64,000 bases of DNA from Apis mellifera (lineage: Eukaryota; Arthropoda; Insecta; Hymenoptera; Apidae), in contig NC_037638.1 of NCBI RefSeq assembly GCF_003254395.2, forward strand, positions 13,599,086 to 13,663,085, written 5' to 3'. Numbering within the stretch: the first letter of the stretch is position 1; the number at the start of each line of letters is the position of its first letter. Below, one piece after another: positions 49,910 through 62,970 of the stretch. The notes beneath the pieces were generated by a model that did no database searches, was not told the DNA's origin, and was given only the letters and a program-made list of their open reading frames with translations. Both the position numbers and the translations under genes were made by a program.

Positions 49910-51198
49910 GTTATATGAGAATTAATATGAAAATAATTTTAGATATTTATCGATTTTAAAAACTAAAGAAATACAAAAAGTTAAAATATGAAAATGTCGG
50001 TTAAGACTTATTTATCAAATTATCAATAATTGAAGTTTGGAATAGACAAAGTAAGACACAATTAGATAGTTCTATCTCCGTCATATTATCATTACATTCT
50101 GTTTCTCTCTTTATCTAACGAAAATTTATATTAATTAAATTTAATAAATAAGTTTCAATCGAAATTTTTAAACAACTTTATATAAACTTATATAAACTTT
50201 GAGTTTGTTTTGATTTCTAAAGCGATTCTTTAAAGCGTTTCTTCAATATATAAACACTCATATATACATTCATATATACATTTATATATTCAGTGGATAC
50301 TGAAATAGTAATTATCCAAGAATAATTTTTTTTTCAATTATGCAATTAATATAGTATCGGCTAATTTTCAAGAACTCTCATATTTTGAATTTTAAACATA
50401 CGTGATAAATTTGAAAGTGAAATTTTTAAAGTTATTCTCAAATATATTTTTTTTATTAATAATATATATGGATATTACATTGAAAATAACTTTTTAAAAG
50501 TAATTATTCACTAACTTTCAAAAACAATTTTAAGAGATTTATTCTCAAATGTATTCGTATCCTATCCTTCTCTTCCACTTATATGACATTCCATTTTTAT
50601 TTCATTCTCTATATGAATGAAGAATCGCTCCGAAGATAAAAAAAATAAAAGAAAGATAAAGAGACTTGTGGATAAAATAAATACGACTATATTCCACTAT
50701 ATATCGTAGATCATTTAGACTGGATTAACAACTATTTATAAACCTTATTAAATATGATCAAACAGAATCCACGTGAATTCTTTTTCCAGGCTTTTATGAA
50801 CGAGTTAGATCAAAGGATCCCAGAAAGAAAAATATTTTCGCTGTTTGTTAATGGATTATACTAATTTTTATTTACACTGCTTCTTCTTGTTCTTTTAAAG
50901 AATATACAATTTTTCAGCACGTAGATTTTTTTGTTATGTAATTGATACATATAGTATATATGCTATATATAGAATGTATAGAAAATTTTCTGTTCCATAA
51001 TTTAAAAAATCTTTAAGTGGATATTCTTTGCAGATTTTATGTATTAAATAATAAAATTAAAAATCGTACTTATTCCAGATTTATATGTATTTTAATAATA
51101 TTTTTACAATGTTTTATAAATATTTTATAAATTTAGTTATTTATTTAAATTTATTCTATTTTATTCTAATTTAAATTCATGATGATTCAATATATGTT

Positions 51199-51254
<56 letters not shown>

Positions 51255-52420
51255 CATTCATAATTCTTTTTTTTATAATAAATTTAATTAATGGTAAAAT
51301 AATTTAATGATATTAATTTTATATAATGATATAATTTTATATATATTATTAAAATTTTATATATTAATCTTAAGTTTTTTTTTTCATTTATTCTTTTTCT
51401 TTTTTTGCAATATATATTTAATTATAAAGAAATAAAAATATGTTAAATTATTACACATATTATATTACTTTATAGATATAATATAAATAATATAATTATA
51501 AATATAATCAATAAATATAATTAATAATTTTTAACCATTTAATTTTATATTTTAAATTCTAATTTAAATTTATTAAAAAATGATACTCTGTAAAATATTT
51601 AATTGCTACATTAATACATTATGACGTTGTACAGTGTAATATAATCTCAATTAGAAAAATGTATCTAATGAAAAAATTGTGGCGAATAATAAAAATGAAA
51701 TATCGAAATAATTTACAGAATGTTAATAAGTTAAATGTAAATTTTGTTACAGAGTTGTGAGTCGTGTAGCTTTTTTAATATTAAAACGCGATATTTTATA
51801 ACAGGATGCAGTTATGATTCGTTAAAATAAAAATCATATAATTGTTTAAAAAATTTTAATTTGATCTTGTGTATCGAAATGAAAAAATAATATATTATTA
51901 TAATATAATATAAGCCTGACAAATTTAAATAATTAATCGATTATTTATAACATGAAAGAAAATAAAGTCAAAGCAAATAAAAAAATTTAATTTAGTTATT
52001 TTTTATTCAGTTTCTAACACTAATATGGAAGATTATAATAGTAAATACTTTCAAGAATGCAAGAATATGAATTAGTTTAATATTGATAAGAAGAGTTTCT
52101 TCTAATATATACATAATATTACATGATAAATAATACATGATATACAAATATTACATGATAAAACATTATCTTATATAGCTAAATATGTTATCATTCTGGC
52201 ATTATTTAATAAAATCGTATAAGATTCGAAAAGTTGTAAATTTCAATCAGATTATAATCATATATAATTCGTATAATCATATATCATATTATTATTTTAT
52301 GTAATATATTAATAAAAAATATCATCAGAATAAATGTTTTATACATAGATGAATAGATCACACAAATAAATCGCTACATGATATGTAGATAAATAATTAT
52401 CCCTTACATAATTTCATGTT
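49910..52420. other. long AT-rich stretch
   Basis: Holds tandem ATATATACATTC-type units at 50256-50292, an intermediate-GC patch with CACGTG at 50770-50775, the palindromic TA tract at 51194-51257 and ATATTACATGATAAA twice (52116-52130 and 52148-52162). No gene. Confidence 0.6.
51194..51257. repeat. 64-bp TA-rich palindrome
   Basis: ATGTTAA (51194-51200) pairs with TTAACAT (51251-51257), and the TA run between continues the symmetry. The only mismatched pair in the 64 bases is C51217 against A51234. A near-perfect palindrome with a cruciform-forming core. Confidence 0.93.
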
Positions 52421-52962
52421 TTCATAGATCATAATCTTCTATTCATTTGCGATTTCCCATTCATAATGGATATTCACGATTTCGTTCTCATAACCTCCGC
52501 CTGCTTGCTTTAAAACAGCTAATCAATTCCCAATCCTTGTTGCGTATGCATACACAGAATAATCCTTGTACTATCAACGCTTGCGTAAGATTTTGTTTCC
52601 TCTTGATCAAGAGTGTCGTTCAACAATTGTGTCATAAACCATTACTATACAAAGCCCACTTATACATTCAATGTTCAAAAGACAAAATAAGAAAGAAATA
52701 AAAAAAAAACAGAACGAAGCAAAATAGTAGAGAAAGTAAACGGAAGGGATGAAGCAAGAGGAAATCAACGAAGAGAGTTGGAATGGGGAAAACGGGAGCA
52801 ACGGAAAAGCCGTGAATGGAAGACAAGCGACGAGAAGAATCGCGCGCGAAAAGAGAAACGACGAAGTAGTAAACGGTCGGTGGAACGGCGGAGGGGTTGG
52901 TGGGGCGTTATAACGGGAGTTTTACGACAGAACGGTTTAATTGTCCGTGCTTCGTGGTCGGC

Positions 52963-52995
52963 GGCCATTCTACGTCGAGTACTCGGAGAGTACTC
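52963..52995. promoter_or_regulatory. GGCCATT motif with two GAGTACTC palindromes
   Basis: A GCCAT core (bound by YY1/Pho-type factors) is followed by GAGTACTC at 52977-52984 and 52988-52995, each a perfect 8-bp palindrome, separated by GGA. CT-rich sequence follows. A core promoter or Polycomb-type element is possible; this is inference from motifs only. Confidence 0.25.
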
Positions 52996-53378
52996 TCTGT
53001 GTGTGCCAAGGCTCAATTCGTACTTTCTCTCTCTTCGTGTTTTTCCCCTCCCATACTCGTGCAACATTCTTTCTCGCTTACTCTTTCGAAGTCTTTTTCA
53101 CTCTCCCGCCCCCGTTCCCAGAGAACAACGGCACGAAACGCGAAACCGTTTCATTATCAAGCACGGTCGGGCTCGCTTTTGTGGCGTGACTAAAGAGAGA
53201 AAGAGACAAATAAACAGAGATGGAGTTGAGAAGAAAGAAGAGATATATATATATATATAATGTAGGAGAAAGAGAGAAAGAGAGAAGGTGGCGAAGGGAG
53301 AACAAACATGGAGAATCGAAGGAAATAAGGGATAGAGAAACGAATCTAGATGGTTGAAATGAATCCATTATGCGGTAG

Positions 53379-53443
53379 GATAGCTGATAATGCGCTTCTC
53401 TATCTCGTAACCGGGCCAAACAGTTATCGTTTCGTAATTGATA
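53379..53443. promoter_or_regulatory. cluster of five GATA cores
   Basis: GATA or its complement TATC at 53379, 53386, 53401, 53425 and 53440, with GATAGCT present twice and TAATTG at 53435-53440. The same bases are open in a plus frame (53350-53532) that starts MVEMNPLCGRIADNALLYL, which is not recognised. Confidence 0.22.
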
Positions 53444-53480
53444 GCTACAACGAGTACGAGATTTACTCTTTTTATTTTGT

Positions 53481-53505
53481 TCTCTCTCTCTCTCTCTCTC
53501 TCTCT
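53481..53505 (+). repeat. (TC)n microsatellite
   Basis: 25 bases of uninterrupted TC. Confidence 0.96.
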
Positions 53506-53769
53506 GATTACCTCTCGCTTTCTTCTATTTGATTCAATACAAACGTGTTACCGGTCCGACTAATACCACCATAAGTGGCAGCCAACGAATTACGAGCACT
53601 TTGTTACAAGTTAAGTACCAATTCTACTTGGCTACTCGATTTTGCTTCGGATCGGTCTCTCTTTCCGTCCTTACAGATAGATTGTCTTGTTCTAAACTCG
53701 ATCTAACCGAAAATCATTATGAAACAAATTTATGTTATCAATTTATGTTATTGATTTTATTCTAGAGAT

Positions 53770-55180
53770 TAGAACTAGAATTATTTCATGAAGAATAGTT
53801 ATTGAAAATAATTTAATTTTAGTTTAATAATCGTTAATCCACTGAGAACAATATAATTATATTCTCAAATGTTCTAAATTTAATATTTTTTATAATTTTT
53901 CAATGTATTGCAATATATGAAATTAGAAAATAGTTTTCTAAAAATTTTATACCAACTTTATGAAAATTTTGAAATAGGTTAATTTATTTTGAGAAAAAAA
54001 ATATAAAGAAAATGATAAAATTTGAGAATATTAAAACTTTAGATTGAATATTTTTATTTATCCATTTTATATTTTAATCAAACAGAGTAGTAGATTATAA
54101 TGTTTTTAGAATGATGTTATTGAATATTTTGGATATTAGATAGAATCGAGTTTAAATATTTATGTTTTGATTTTTTCTACTTACATATATGCAATTTTCT
54201 TAATGATAAGAATAATCACTTTTACCTATAAGAAAAAAAAATATACAAATTAATGAAATATATTAATATATTAGAAATTATTAAGAAAAATTAAGAAAAA
54301 ATGTATATAAATAATAAGTAAATTAATTAGTGATTAATTTAATAAGAAAATTTTTTAAAGATTTTTAGATAGTAAATATTTAGATATATATTTATTCAAT
54401 CACATATTTGTATTACTCATATATATTATAAGGAAAAAGAAAAATTGTAAATTATTTGAATTTTAAAAAAAAAATGATATCAGAACTCAAAAAATTTACA
54501 ATGTAATCTATATTTTTTTTTGAGACCGATGACGAGAATGATTAAATATCCAAAATTTCACATTTCTTTATATTTTAACACAAAATTACATTTGATTAAC
54601 GTTACTTCGGCAATATTTTTTTTAATTTCAAATTTTCTGCCATTATTTTATGATGATAAATACGATTTACGAATAGTAATACGTACTATTTTATAAGTGT
54701 GCGGATATTTAATATTTGAACTATCTAAATATTATTTAAATTATTCAAATAAGAAATGAATTAATATTTTTTATCGATATAATCAATATAATTAATGATT
54801 ATAATGAATTAATATTTTTTATCAATATAATCAATATAATTAATGATTATAATGATTAAAAACAGAAGTTGAAAATTATTTGCGAAATTATTTATCTAAA
54901 TAATAAACAATATTATAATCTATTCTTTAATGTAAGATATTAATCAATTCTATATATAAAGAGATTTGACATTCAAGAACTTTTTAAGAGATTTTTAAGT
55001 GATTTTTTTTTTAGAATCTCCTTTTTTAGAAATTAAATAATTTGTATATTAAAATATAAATAGTTTAAAAAAGTTAAATATATGAATTCTGCAAGAATTA
55101 ATATATATTAATAATAAAAAATTTTTTCATAATTAAAATATACATCTGAATATTTTCGAATATTAGTGTATAAGAAGAGA
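53770..55180. other. AT-rich stretch
   Basis: Carries the 48-bp duplication; otherwise no gene or larger repeat. Confidence 0.55.
54756..54851. repeat. 48-bp tandem duplication
   Basis: Two adjacent copies (54756-54803 and 54804-54851) of an AT-rich unit starting ATGAATTAATATTTTTTATC. I see one difference, CGAT in the first against CAAT in the second. The first copy therefore contains TATCGATA, the second does not. Confidence 0.9.
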
Positions 55181-55189
55181 GAATATAAG

Positions 55190-55640
55190 AAGAGAAAAAA
55201 CCAACTTTAAGATTGAAGAGTTTCGAAGAAAACGTCGGTATTTGTAATCTTGTTGCAAAATTTGCCGAGACAGCAACTTTATCCTTCGTGGCCTAATGGA
55301 GCCATATCGTAGTAGTGTTAAGTTCGCGTGCAAGACATTTTTAGCGTCGCAATAACCGGCCAACCCTGCACATGCACCAAACCTGGGTCTTAAAGCTGCA
55401 TCGCCCGGTAAAAGCCTTAGATATGAATATGCGCATAAATGTGTATGCATGCGGGGGCCTTGGAACACCGAAAGGGCGTTTCCAAAGCAACGTAATCGCT
55501 CTCCTCTCCGGATCATTTGCACAAGATCCTTCCGCGATATTCCTCAAACATGAAGAAGAGGTTTTAAATTAAATTAGAAATCGGATCGATTCATTGGATT
55601 CATTCCTACACGAAACACATTAATTCATCTTTGATCTTGA
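55190..55640. other. GC-richer island 34
   Basis: CpG-rich. The minus frame 55163-55522 (119 codons), minus 55341-55547 and plus 55372-55572 overlap. The longest is R/L/C-rich with no recognisable domain, has no splice signals that I trust, and ends in F/L/I-rich AT sequence. Confidence 0.45.
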
Positions 55641-55649
55641 GAATGCAGA

Positions 55650-56370
55650 TCAAAATAATCATGATCAAAACTGAAGAAATTTTGAAGCAAATGATATATC
55701 TTAATAAATATTAGCTATTAAGTTGAGAAACTTATTTTCTTCAATTTCGAATAAAAATATTGTACAAATATTATCGCAATATATTTTATAAGAATATAGA
55801 AATAATTATATAGGAATATCTTATTATTAGTAATTTTTGTTTTACTAATATTTAATATCTTATATTAATATGTATTGATTAATCAATTTTCGAATATATA
55901 TATATAGATATAATTAATCGAAAATTGATTAATTTTTAAAATTAATCAAAATTTATTTAAATTTATAAATATGCTAATATCTAGAGTGAAGAAATGAAAA
56001 CTATAAAAATTTTTTTATAAAATTTATAAAACATTTTCAATGTAATATAGATATATAATAAATAAATATATATTTTTAATATAAATAATAAATATAATTT
56101 TGCAGATGAAGTAAGACAAAGATAGAAAAATCTTCTAATACAAAATTAAATTATTTATAATTTGAAAAATAAATTTCATTAAATATTTTCATGTATATTC
56201 ATTTTTGTATTTGTTTTATTTTAAATTTTCTATCTACTTTAATATTTTGAATATATATAAGATCTAATATCTATATTTAATCATTATTTATTAAATCAAT
56301 TGGATTTATTTTATATCTATCAAAATAAATACTCACTTAACAAACGATAATTCCATGTAAAGTGTCTTAT
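55650..56370. other. AT-rich stretch
   Basis: Contains the 16-bp-stem hairpin at 55878-55933. No gene. Confidence 0.55.
55878..55933. repeat. 16-bp perfect inverted repeat (hairpin)
   Basis: ATTAATCAATTTTCGA at 55878-55893 is exactly complementary to 55918-55933, with a 24-base TA-rich spacer. The stem contains TCGA and is not simple-sequence. Confidence 0.95.
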
Positions 56371-56379
56371 AAATCATGA

Positions 56380-56940
56380 TTTAATTCAGTAACAAGTCGC
56401 TTAAATCGAGCAAACATTTTTTCAAAAAATAAAAATGCCTATCATTGAGGATTACGTAGACAATTTCGAAGCTCGCATGGCACTCTTAAAACCAGCTGGC
56501 GCGGCACCGAGACGCGGTATGCGGGAACCGGAATTCACGGGGTCGTAACCGCGACCTATCGGCGAATATTGGATGCCGTTGCATGCCGCTGCTCACCTCG
56601 GCATACCAGCCAAGCATACGAAGGAATGCGTGTCCTACTGCGCGATGGAAAGCTTCCCGTCCAAGGTTAGATGTCGACGAGAGAGTACGTGTGTACACGC
56701 GTGCCCCTCAATGCTTCGAGTGAATGAGAGCTGGGAAACAGGCCGCTCGACTCGATACATTCCAACTTTATGCCGCGGACGACTGAGCGAGCTGCTTTCT
56801 GAACCGTGTATAGTATATACCGTTGCTTATTTCTTATACTCGTGTTTTCAGTTTTTTATTTTATGCTTCTAACGTGGGATTTCGATAAATTTTGCACTCA
56901 CGGAAATTAGAAATGTCGAAAATTCGAACTGGGAATGAAT
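56380..56940. other. GC-richer island 35
   Basis: CpG-rich. The plus frame from ATG 56573 reads MPLHAAAHLGIPAKHTKECV and reaches a donor-like AAG/GTTAGA at 56664/56665. A minus frame (56486-56698) is equally open over the same bases. Neither is recognised and I cannot choose between them. Confidence 0.4.
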
Positions 56941-57329
56941 AATGAAATAAATGAAATAAATCTTGTTCTGTTATATATTGAGATAATTAAAAGAAAAAGA
57001 GAATTTATATTATAGGAAATATCATTTAATAATATCGTGAAATCCGAAAAATTGGGATCAATCAAATGCTCGGATATGAGATATAAATAATGATAACTGT
57101 TTTGAATTTATTTTATTTAATACAAGATTACTTCGAGATTAAATTATTATAAAAGACATTTGTGATGACTTCTTTTGGAAAGAATAATATATAATAAAAA
57201 CAAATTTCAGAATGAGATTAGATAAAATAATTATGTAAATATTTTTATTTTTTATTATATGGATTCTCATAATTTAATTAGTATCATTAGTATTATTTTA
57301 ATTAATATTACTATATAAATTTTTTTATA

Positions 57330-57330
<1 letters not shown>

Positions 57331-57378
<48 letters not shown>
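57331..57378. repeat. (TA)24 microsatellite
   Basis: 48 bases of uninterrupted TA, followed by CACACATATA. Confidence 0.97.
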
Positions 57379-57388
<10 letters not shown>

Positions 57389-57964
57389 GTTTGATATAAT
57401 AATAAAACAATGATTAAATGAATTTTAATCAAATTTATATTTAATATATGTGTATAATATATATATATATATAATGTATATAATAATATTTATAAATTTC
57501 TTTATTTAATATATAATTAAAATATCATATAAAAGTTGTAAATTTAACTTATAAAACTTGTAAATTATCAATTTATTTCAATTTTCTTAATAAGTATAAA
57601 TTATTTTTATTATTTTTATTATTTTATAATATACATATATCCTTATTATACAATATTTATTAAATATTTAATATTTTAAGATTTGCTTTATTATTTTCTA
57701 ACAAGATTTTTTTATTTAATTCTAGATTTGATCTTCATAATATTAAATTTAATTATTCATATAAAATATTATTAAATAATAAAAAATTATATTTAAAGTA
57801 ATATATTTAGAGTAATATAAGTACTAAAAATATAGTAGTATGTAATGTTTTTTACCATTATATATTTTTAATTTGACATAAATTATTCAGAGAGATTTGA
57901 TCAATACATTTTTATAATTTCAAAAAAGAGATTACGAAGAGAGTAAGCTGAGATATAGATTGTG

Positions 57965-57976
57965 CAGTTGCAGCTG
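57965..57976. promoter_or_regulatory. adjacent E-boxes CAGTTG and CAGCTG
   Basis: CAGTTGCAGCTG at 57965-57976 places two CANNTG boxes back to back, each preceded by G as in the proneural consensus. It stands out in AT-rich surroundings. Binding is inference. Confidence 0.25.
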
Positions 57977-59014
57977 TACTTTGATTGCTTCATCGAAAAT
58001 ATTATTGTGCTTGAAAAAGAAATGATAGCCTTAATGAAATAATATTGAGAAGATCCATACAAAAAATCGTGATACTTTATATTAACTCTCTTTCTATACA
58101 ATATTTTGAATTATTTTTATGATCCATTATTTTTGTTACCAAATCGAATAATTTTTAATTATCCTTTTAATAATCTGATAATCACATATAATGAATATTA
58201 AAGTAATATTAAATACTTTTACAGTTAAAAATTAATTTAAAAAAATATATTTAAAAAAAATCTAATTTTTATAGTGAAACATCAGTGAAACTTTAACTTA
58301 ATTGCAGAATTTTCAAAATAAAGTTTTAATTATATTAATTAATATAATATTCTAAGTTATTCTAGAATATTACAATTTTTTTTAATACCATTAAATTTTT
58401 TGAACACATATAGTTTTATTATAAATAGAATTATATAAATAATTTTGAAAATTATAAAATTACATTTTTTTTTTCTCTCTAGATTTGTTAATTAATAGTT
58501 CGTATTATATTAATGTGCTTATTTAAAAAAATCATTATATTTCTAAAAATTCATGTAAAAAATATTTAATAATTACAAAAAGCATTTGCATATCGTGATA
58601 TTATAATTATTTACATTCAAATTTTTTATATTATATATTTTATATTATTTAGTAATATTCTTATACGATTCTATATTAATATTTAATAAATATTAAAATT
58701 GAATAAAATTAAAAAATTTTTGAATAAATAAAAAATTTATATTAATTTAAAAATATAATATAATGATTGATTTATAAATTATAAATTTCGACATCATAAA
58801 AAATTTAAATATAGTTTATATAATTAGTTTATATAATTTAAATATGAAGATACCGCTATCATAATTCTTATTAAAGCAAGTTTTCTTAAAATTTTCACGT
58901 CCGCTCATAAAACATTTGAATCTTCAGAAAAATATCTATCAAATACTTAACAATTATAAAAATTTAAAATATTCGTCTGGTTCTTTTCAATTTTTTTTTT
59001 AGAAAAAACAAATT

Positions 59015-59250
59015 TCATAATATCAGGCACGTTTCGCAAAAGTAGCTGACTTTCGCCAGACTGAGAAACTTCAATTGAAATGCATGAGCATTACTCTCTG
59101 ACTGGAAGTCACTTTCGGCAGTCCTGAAATAATAGTTCGGTGGACAACGTGCTGAGAATCTGTCGCTTTCCGAAACGGTTCGGACGGCGAGATGCGAATT
59201 CGTAATTGACACAGGAACGATTTCACTGGATACGCATTACAAGTTTTATT
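59015..59250. other. small GC-richer island 36
   Basis: The minus frame 59015-59212 (65 codons) starts MSITNSHLAVRTVSESDRF at a TTG or ATG-like codon. It fills the island but is not recognised; no splice signals of note. Confidence 0.4.
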
Positions 59251-59254
59251 GTAA

Positions 59255-60430
59255 ACATAGCTTCCTAAAATAATACTTAAGTAAATATCTGATGAACAAT
59301 GTTTTTATTGAGTGTTTATGATTTCTTTGTTAGATGTATTTGCAAGATGCAATGATAGTTAATTTAATTATGAAATTTTCCGCAAAATTTTGGTGATATT
59401 TTGTCACATACATGAAATATATATAATAGAAATTCAATTATCTGTACTCTTTTGATTATCTTAATTCTTGTGAAAATGAAAGAAAATTATAAAGTATGAA
59501 TTATAATTATAATAAAAAATATAGATTTTAATAAAAAATTTGGAAAAATAAAAATATAAATTATTGATTTCCATCTATATGAATTAACAATATATTTTAA
59601 CAAGATTATTTTTAAGATTTTTTTTATATAATTATCATTATTAACTTTATTTATATGAATGAAACTTTATTAGTGATTGATAATTTTAACCTTATAATGT
59701 AATATAATAATATTAAAAATGTAAATTATCTTTGATATAAAAGAAATAAGAAGTTAATTCATTAAGCATTAGATAATTATTATGTATTTACTAATTTCTA
59801 ATATTTAATAAAATTTTTAATATTTAAAAAATTAAAAAAAATATATTTTATGAAAAAAATTTTCATTCATAAATAAAAAAACTCGTATTTATCTGAATAA
59901 AAAATCATCTTCCTGATAGGATTATATAAAATCTTATTATTTATATGTAATTATATATAATTGCATATAATGTATTATAAGCAATTATAATACACTTATT
60001 CGTTCTTCTTTAGATTCAAATAAGAAGAATTTCTATTGTAAATTGATATAATAAACACATTATATAAATTTTTACTATATTTAGCTACGATTATATAAGA
60101 TATTAATAATTCATTTGCTAAAACTTGTTTGAATAATACTAAAAAGAAATACGAAATATTTTTTATTGTTTTCTAAAAATAACAAAATAATAATACAATT
60201 TCTAAATTGTATAATAATATAATATAATAAATTTTTTGAATAAAATGTTTTGAATTCATTTTTTCTTTGCTTTTTATATATTTATATAATATAAATAACA
60301 TATTATTTAAATCACAATTATTATATTTGAGAATTAATCAAAATGTTATTATGTATCTATATTAGAGACAAATATATTATTTTGACTAATTTAAACTAAA
60401 AACAATTTTACAGTTATGCTGAAATTAAAC
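59255..60430. other. AT-rich stretch, no gene
   Basis: No longer repeats seen. Confidence 0.5.
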
Positions 60431-60439
60431 TAATTAATC

Positions 60440-61340
60440 ATTTCCAAAGAAGTGCGTACAATGCCGCATTTATTGATAAAATACAAATAGAAAAACGAGA
60501 AGAGGATGAAAGATGATATTTTAGGATAAAAAATTAATGTTTACGAGAAATATAACGAACATCATGATCTGCTCTGGCGCAGTTATATTCGACGAAACTG
60601 AAACCCGGCAAAATAGAACAGGATGAAAGAAAGATGTAGAAATGAAATGAAGTCAAACGAAACCGAATATTTTTCAAAAAAATTGCACGTTCCAATGCGG
60701 CTGGTGAGATTGGATGATTCGAAGCAAAGCAAATATAAAAAAAAATTAGTGAAAAATATATAGTAAAAAAAAAAAAACGAAGAAAGAAAAACAAGGAATA
60801 AAAAAAGGTAAACGTTAATGCCACCAGTTGCAACGTTGCGGAATTGCAATGTCTGTACATCCGTTGGTTACGCGGTGAAACACGACGGGTGAAACGTGAC
60901 GGTAAAAAAGAATCACATCGCCGACCGATGAATATGCATGAGCATCAAATGATAAAATCATATGCATTTCGTGGTGCATACTTTTTTCTCCTACCCCAGT
61001 CGATCGTGCGTGCTTTTAAAAATAAAGTAACAACCTTCTGAACGATCCAACCATTAATATCGATACGAGATGTATAAAAATCATATGGACGATGCGCAGT
61101 TTGCAAAATCGACATTTTTATAATGTTTTCATTATACATATATATTTTTTTTTTCGACTTGGTTTATTTAGATCATAAGATTATAACGGTATAGAGAAGA
61201 GAGAAATCAGAAAGAGAACATGTTTACACATTAACTAGGATACGATCTACTGGAAAAAAAATAATGATGCTACATAGCCATGATTATTTACGATCAAAAT
61301 CACTGCGAATACTGCTGACTCGAAATTTGTGCTTGTTGTT
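60440..61340. other. GC-richer island 37
   Basis: Purine-biased left half (minus frames 60534-60860 and 60583-60849 are its F/L/S-rich complements) and a CpG-rich right half. An exact TATCGATA at 61058-61065 is followed 8 bases later by TATAAAAA (61073-61080). Confidence 0.45.
60934..60979. promoter_or_regulatory. ATGCAT-motif cluster
   Basis: ATGCAT at 60934-60939 and 60962-60967 and TGCAT at 60975-60979. The middle one extends to ATGCATTT, close to a POU octamer. Candidate POU/homeodomain element. Confidence 0.22.
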
Positions 61341-61344
61341 TTGG

Positions 61345-62970
61345 CTAGTTTAGAACTTGTTTACAGAATAATCAAAACAATTAGCATTGCAGTTTGTTAT
61401 TTCAATTTATTTGAAATAACAAAATTAAATAAAACGATTGTTTATTTTATTTAAAATTTTTATAAATTTATATTTGCGATATTTTAAATACATATAAATA
61501 TGAAAATATATTAATTATATATGATAATTTTTAATAATAATGTACACATATAATGATTGTAATTTATTACAATTTTTGTTAACGTACAATATTAATTTAT
61601 AGAAAATTTTTTCTGTAATAATTTTGATAGCAATTACAATTATTGTCAATAGAAAAAGATTAAATAGCTTATATTAATTTATAAAATTTAAATTTAAATT
61701 TTATAAGAAAAATAATTAGATATTTAAATTTTAAAATATTCACAACTGTTAGCTGACGTAAATATAATTTTGACGTAATTCTAATCCATTTTCTATCTTT
61801 TTTCTTTTTCTTGGAATTTTTTTTATATATAAATTTTATATATAAAAATATGAAATTGATTTCAACAAATATACATAATATAAATGAATTAAATTAAATT
61901 AATATTTAATATACATACTACAATATTAGTTAACTACAATATTAATTTAATATACATACTTTCAAAATTTAAATAAATCCATGTACATAATAAATGTCTG
62001 ATAGTTTTAATTAATAGTTAAAACTATTCATGATTATTTTTTTCTTTAAATCCTTAAAATCTGGCAATTATTTGCGACGAGTATACAAACTGATTTAGCA
62101 ACTCTTGCATGCATCTAAATCTCTTTAAATTTGTCTTTTTTTTCTGCTCATAATTTGCGTTAACAACAAGCAGTGAACTCGAAATGATGATAATTATTGT
62201 TGGATCATTTATTAAGTCGAAACAGTTACAAATCTTCGATATCCTTTAATCAATGGAATGAATTTAGAAAGCAATTGTATTTGATTGACAACAATTATAA
62301 AATAGAGAATTCATGATAATTATATTTTTAATCTGATATATGGCAATTGATATTTATATTCAACTAAAGATTCTGAATTTTCATCAATCATTTAAAATTT
62401 TTTTAATATATAACTCTGAATATGAATTTTGTTCAAATTATAAAAGGGAAATATCAAAATATCATTATGTTTAATATTTATTAAATATATTCTGCTTATT
62501 TATAGAAAAATTAACTAATAATTTTAAATGAAATGATATATGAATTTAATTCGGATAATTTTTTATATAAATATAATATAATTTTTTTTCACATGTCACT
62601 ATTGATGAATTTCTAATTAAATTCTAATTCTAATCCATTCTAATAAATTTATCATAATCAGAATAAATAACAATTTTTTTTAAGTATCTTTTCTTTGATA
62701 TATATATAACTAATCCTCTTTTATGAATTATTTAGTTATTATTATCAAACACAGAATTTAAAAAAGTCAAAGATTATATTAATAGATAAACAATTAATTT
62801 TTAATTTAAATTCGCAAACTCAATCTCAATAATGAATTGCAATTGATAAAAGTAGAATTAATGATAATGAATAATATTATTTGTAAAAATAAAAATAAAA
62901 AAAATAAAAAAAACAAAAAAAAAACATTAAAGTCTTTCTTTAATGTTCTTTTATTTTTAGAGAATCAGCA
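61345..62970. other. AT-rich stretch, no gene
   Basis: Contains ACTACAATATTA(G/A) repeats at 61918-61945 and A-rich runs at 62885-62925. No gene. Confidence 0.5.

Larger units (their letters stand above)
52430..53720. other. long GC-richer island 33
   Basis: The largest block of mixed composition in the right half. A 160-codon plus frame (52778-53260) is R/K/E-rich then S/L/F-rich and lies in purine- then pyrimidine-biased DNA, so it is not called. Around 52880-53160 the sequence is CpG-rich, with GGCGGCCATT and duplicated GAGTACTC, and looks promoter-like. Confidence 0.5.
56945..59010. other. long AT-rich stretch
   Basis: About 2 kb without a gene. Includes the TA run at 57331-57378, a shorter TA run at 57458-57472, and the isolated E-box pair at 57965. 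The minus frame 57901-58101 is Y/S/I/F-rich and not recognised. Confidence 0.55.

Noticed and set aside
52778..53260. Longest frame, 160 codons, plus strand
   Set aside because: R/K/E-rich first half over purine-biased DNA, S/L/F-rich second half over pyrimidine-biased DNA, ending in an IYIYI stretch from a TA run; other frames are equally open. Compositional.
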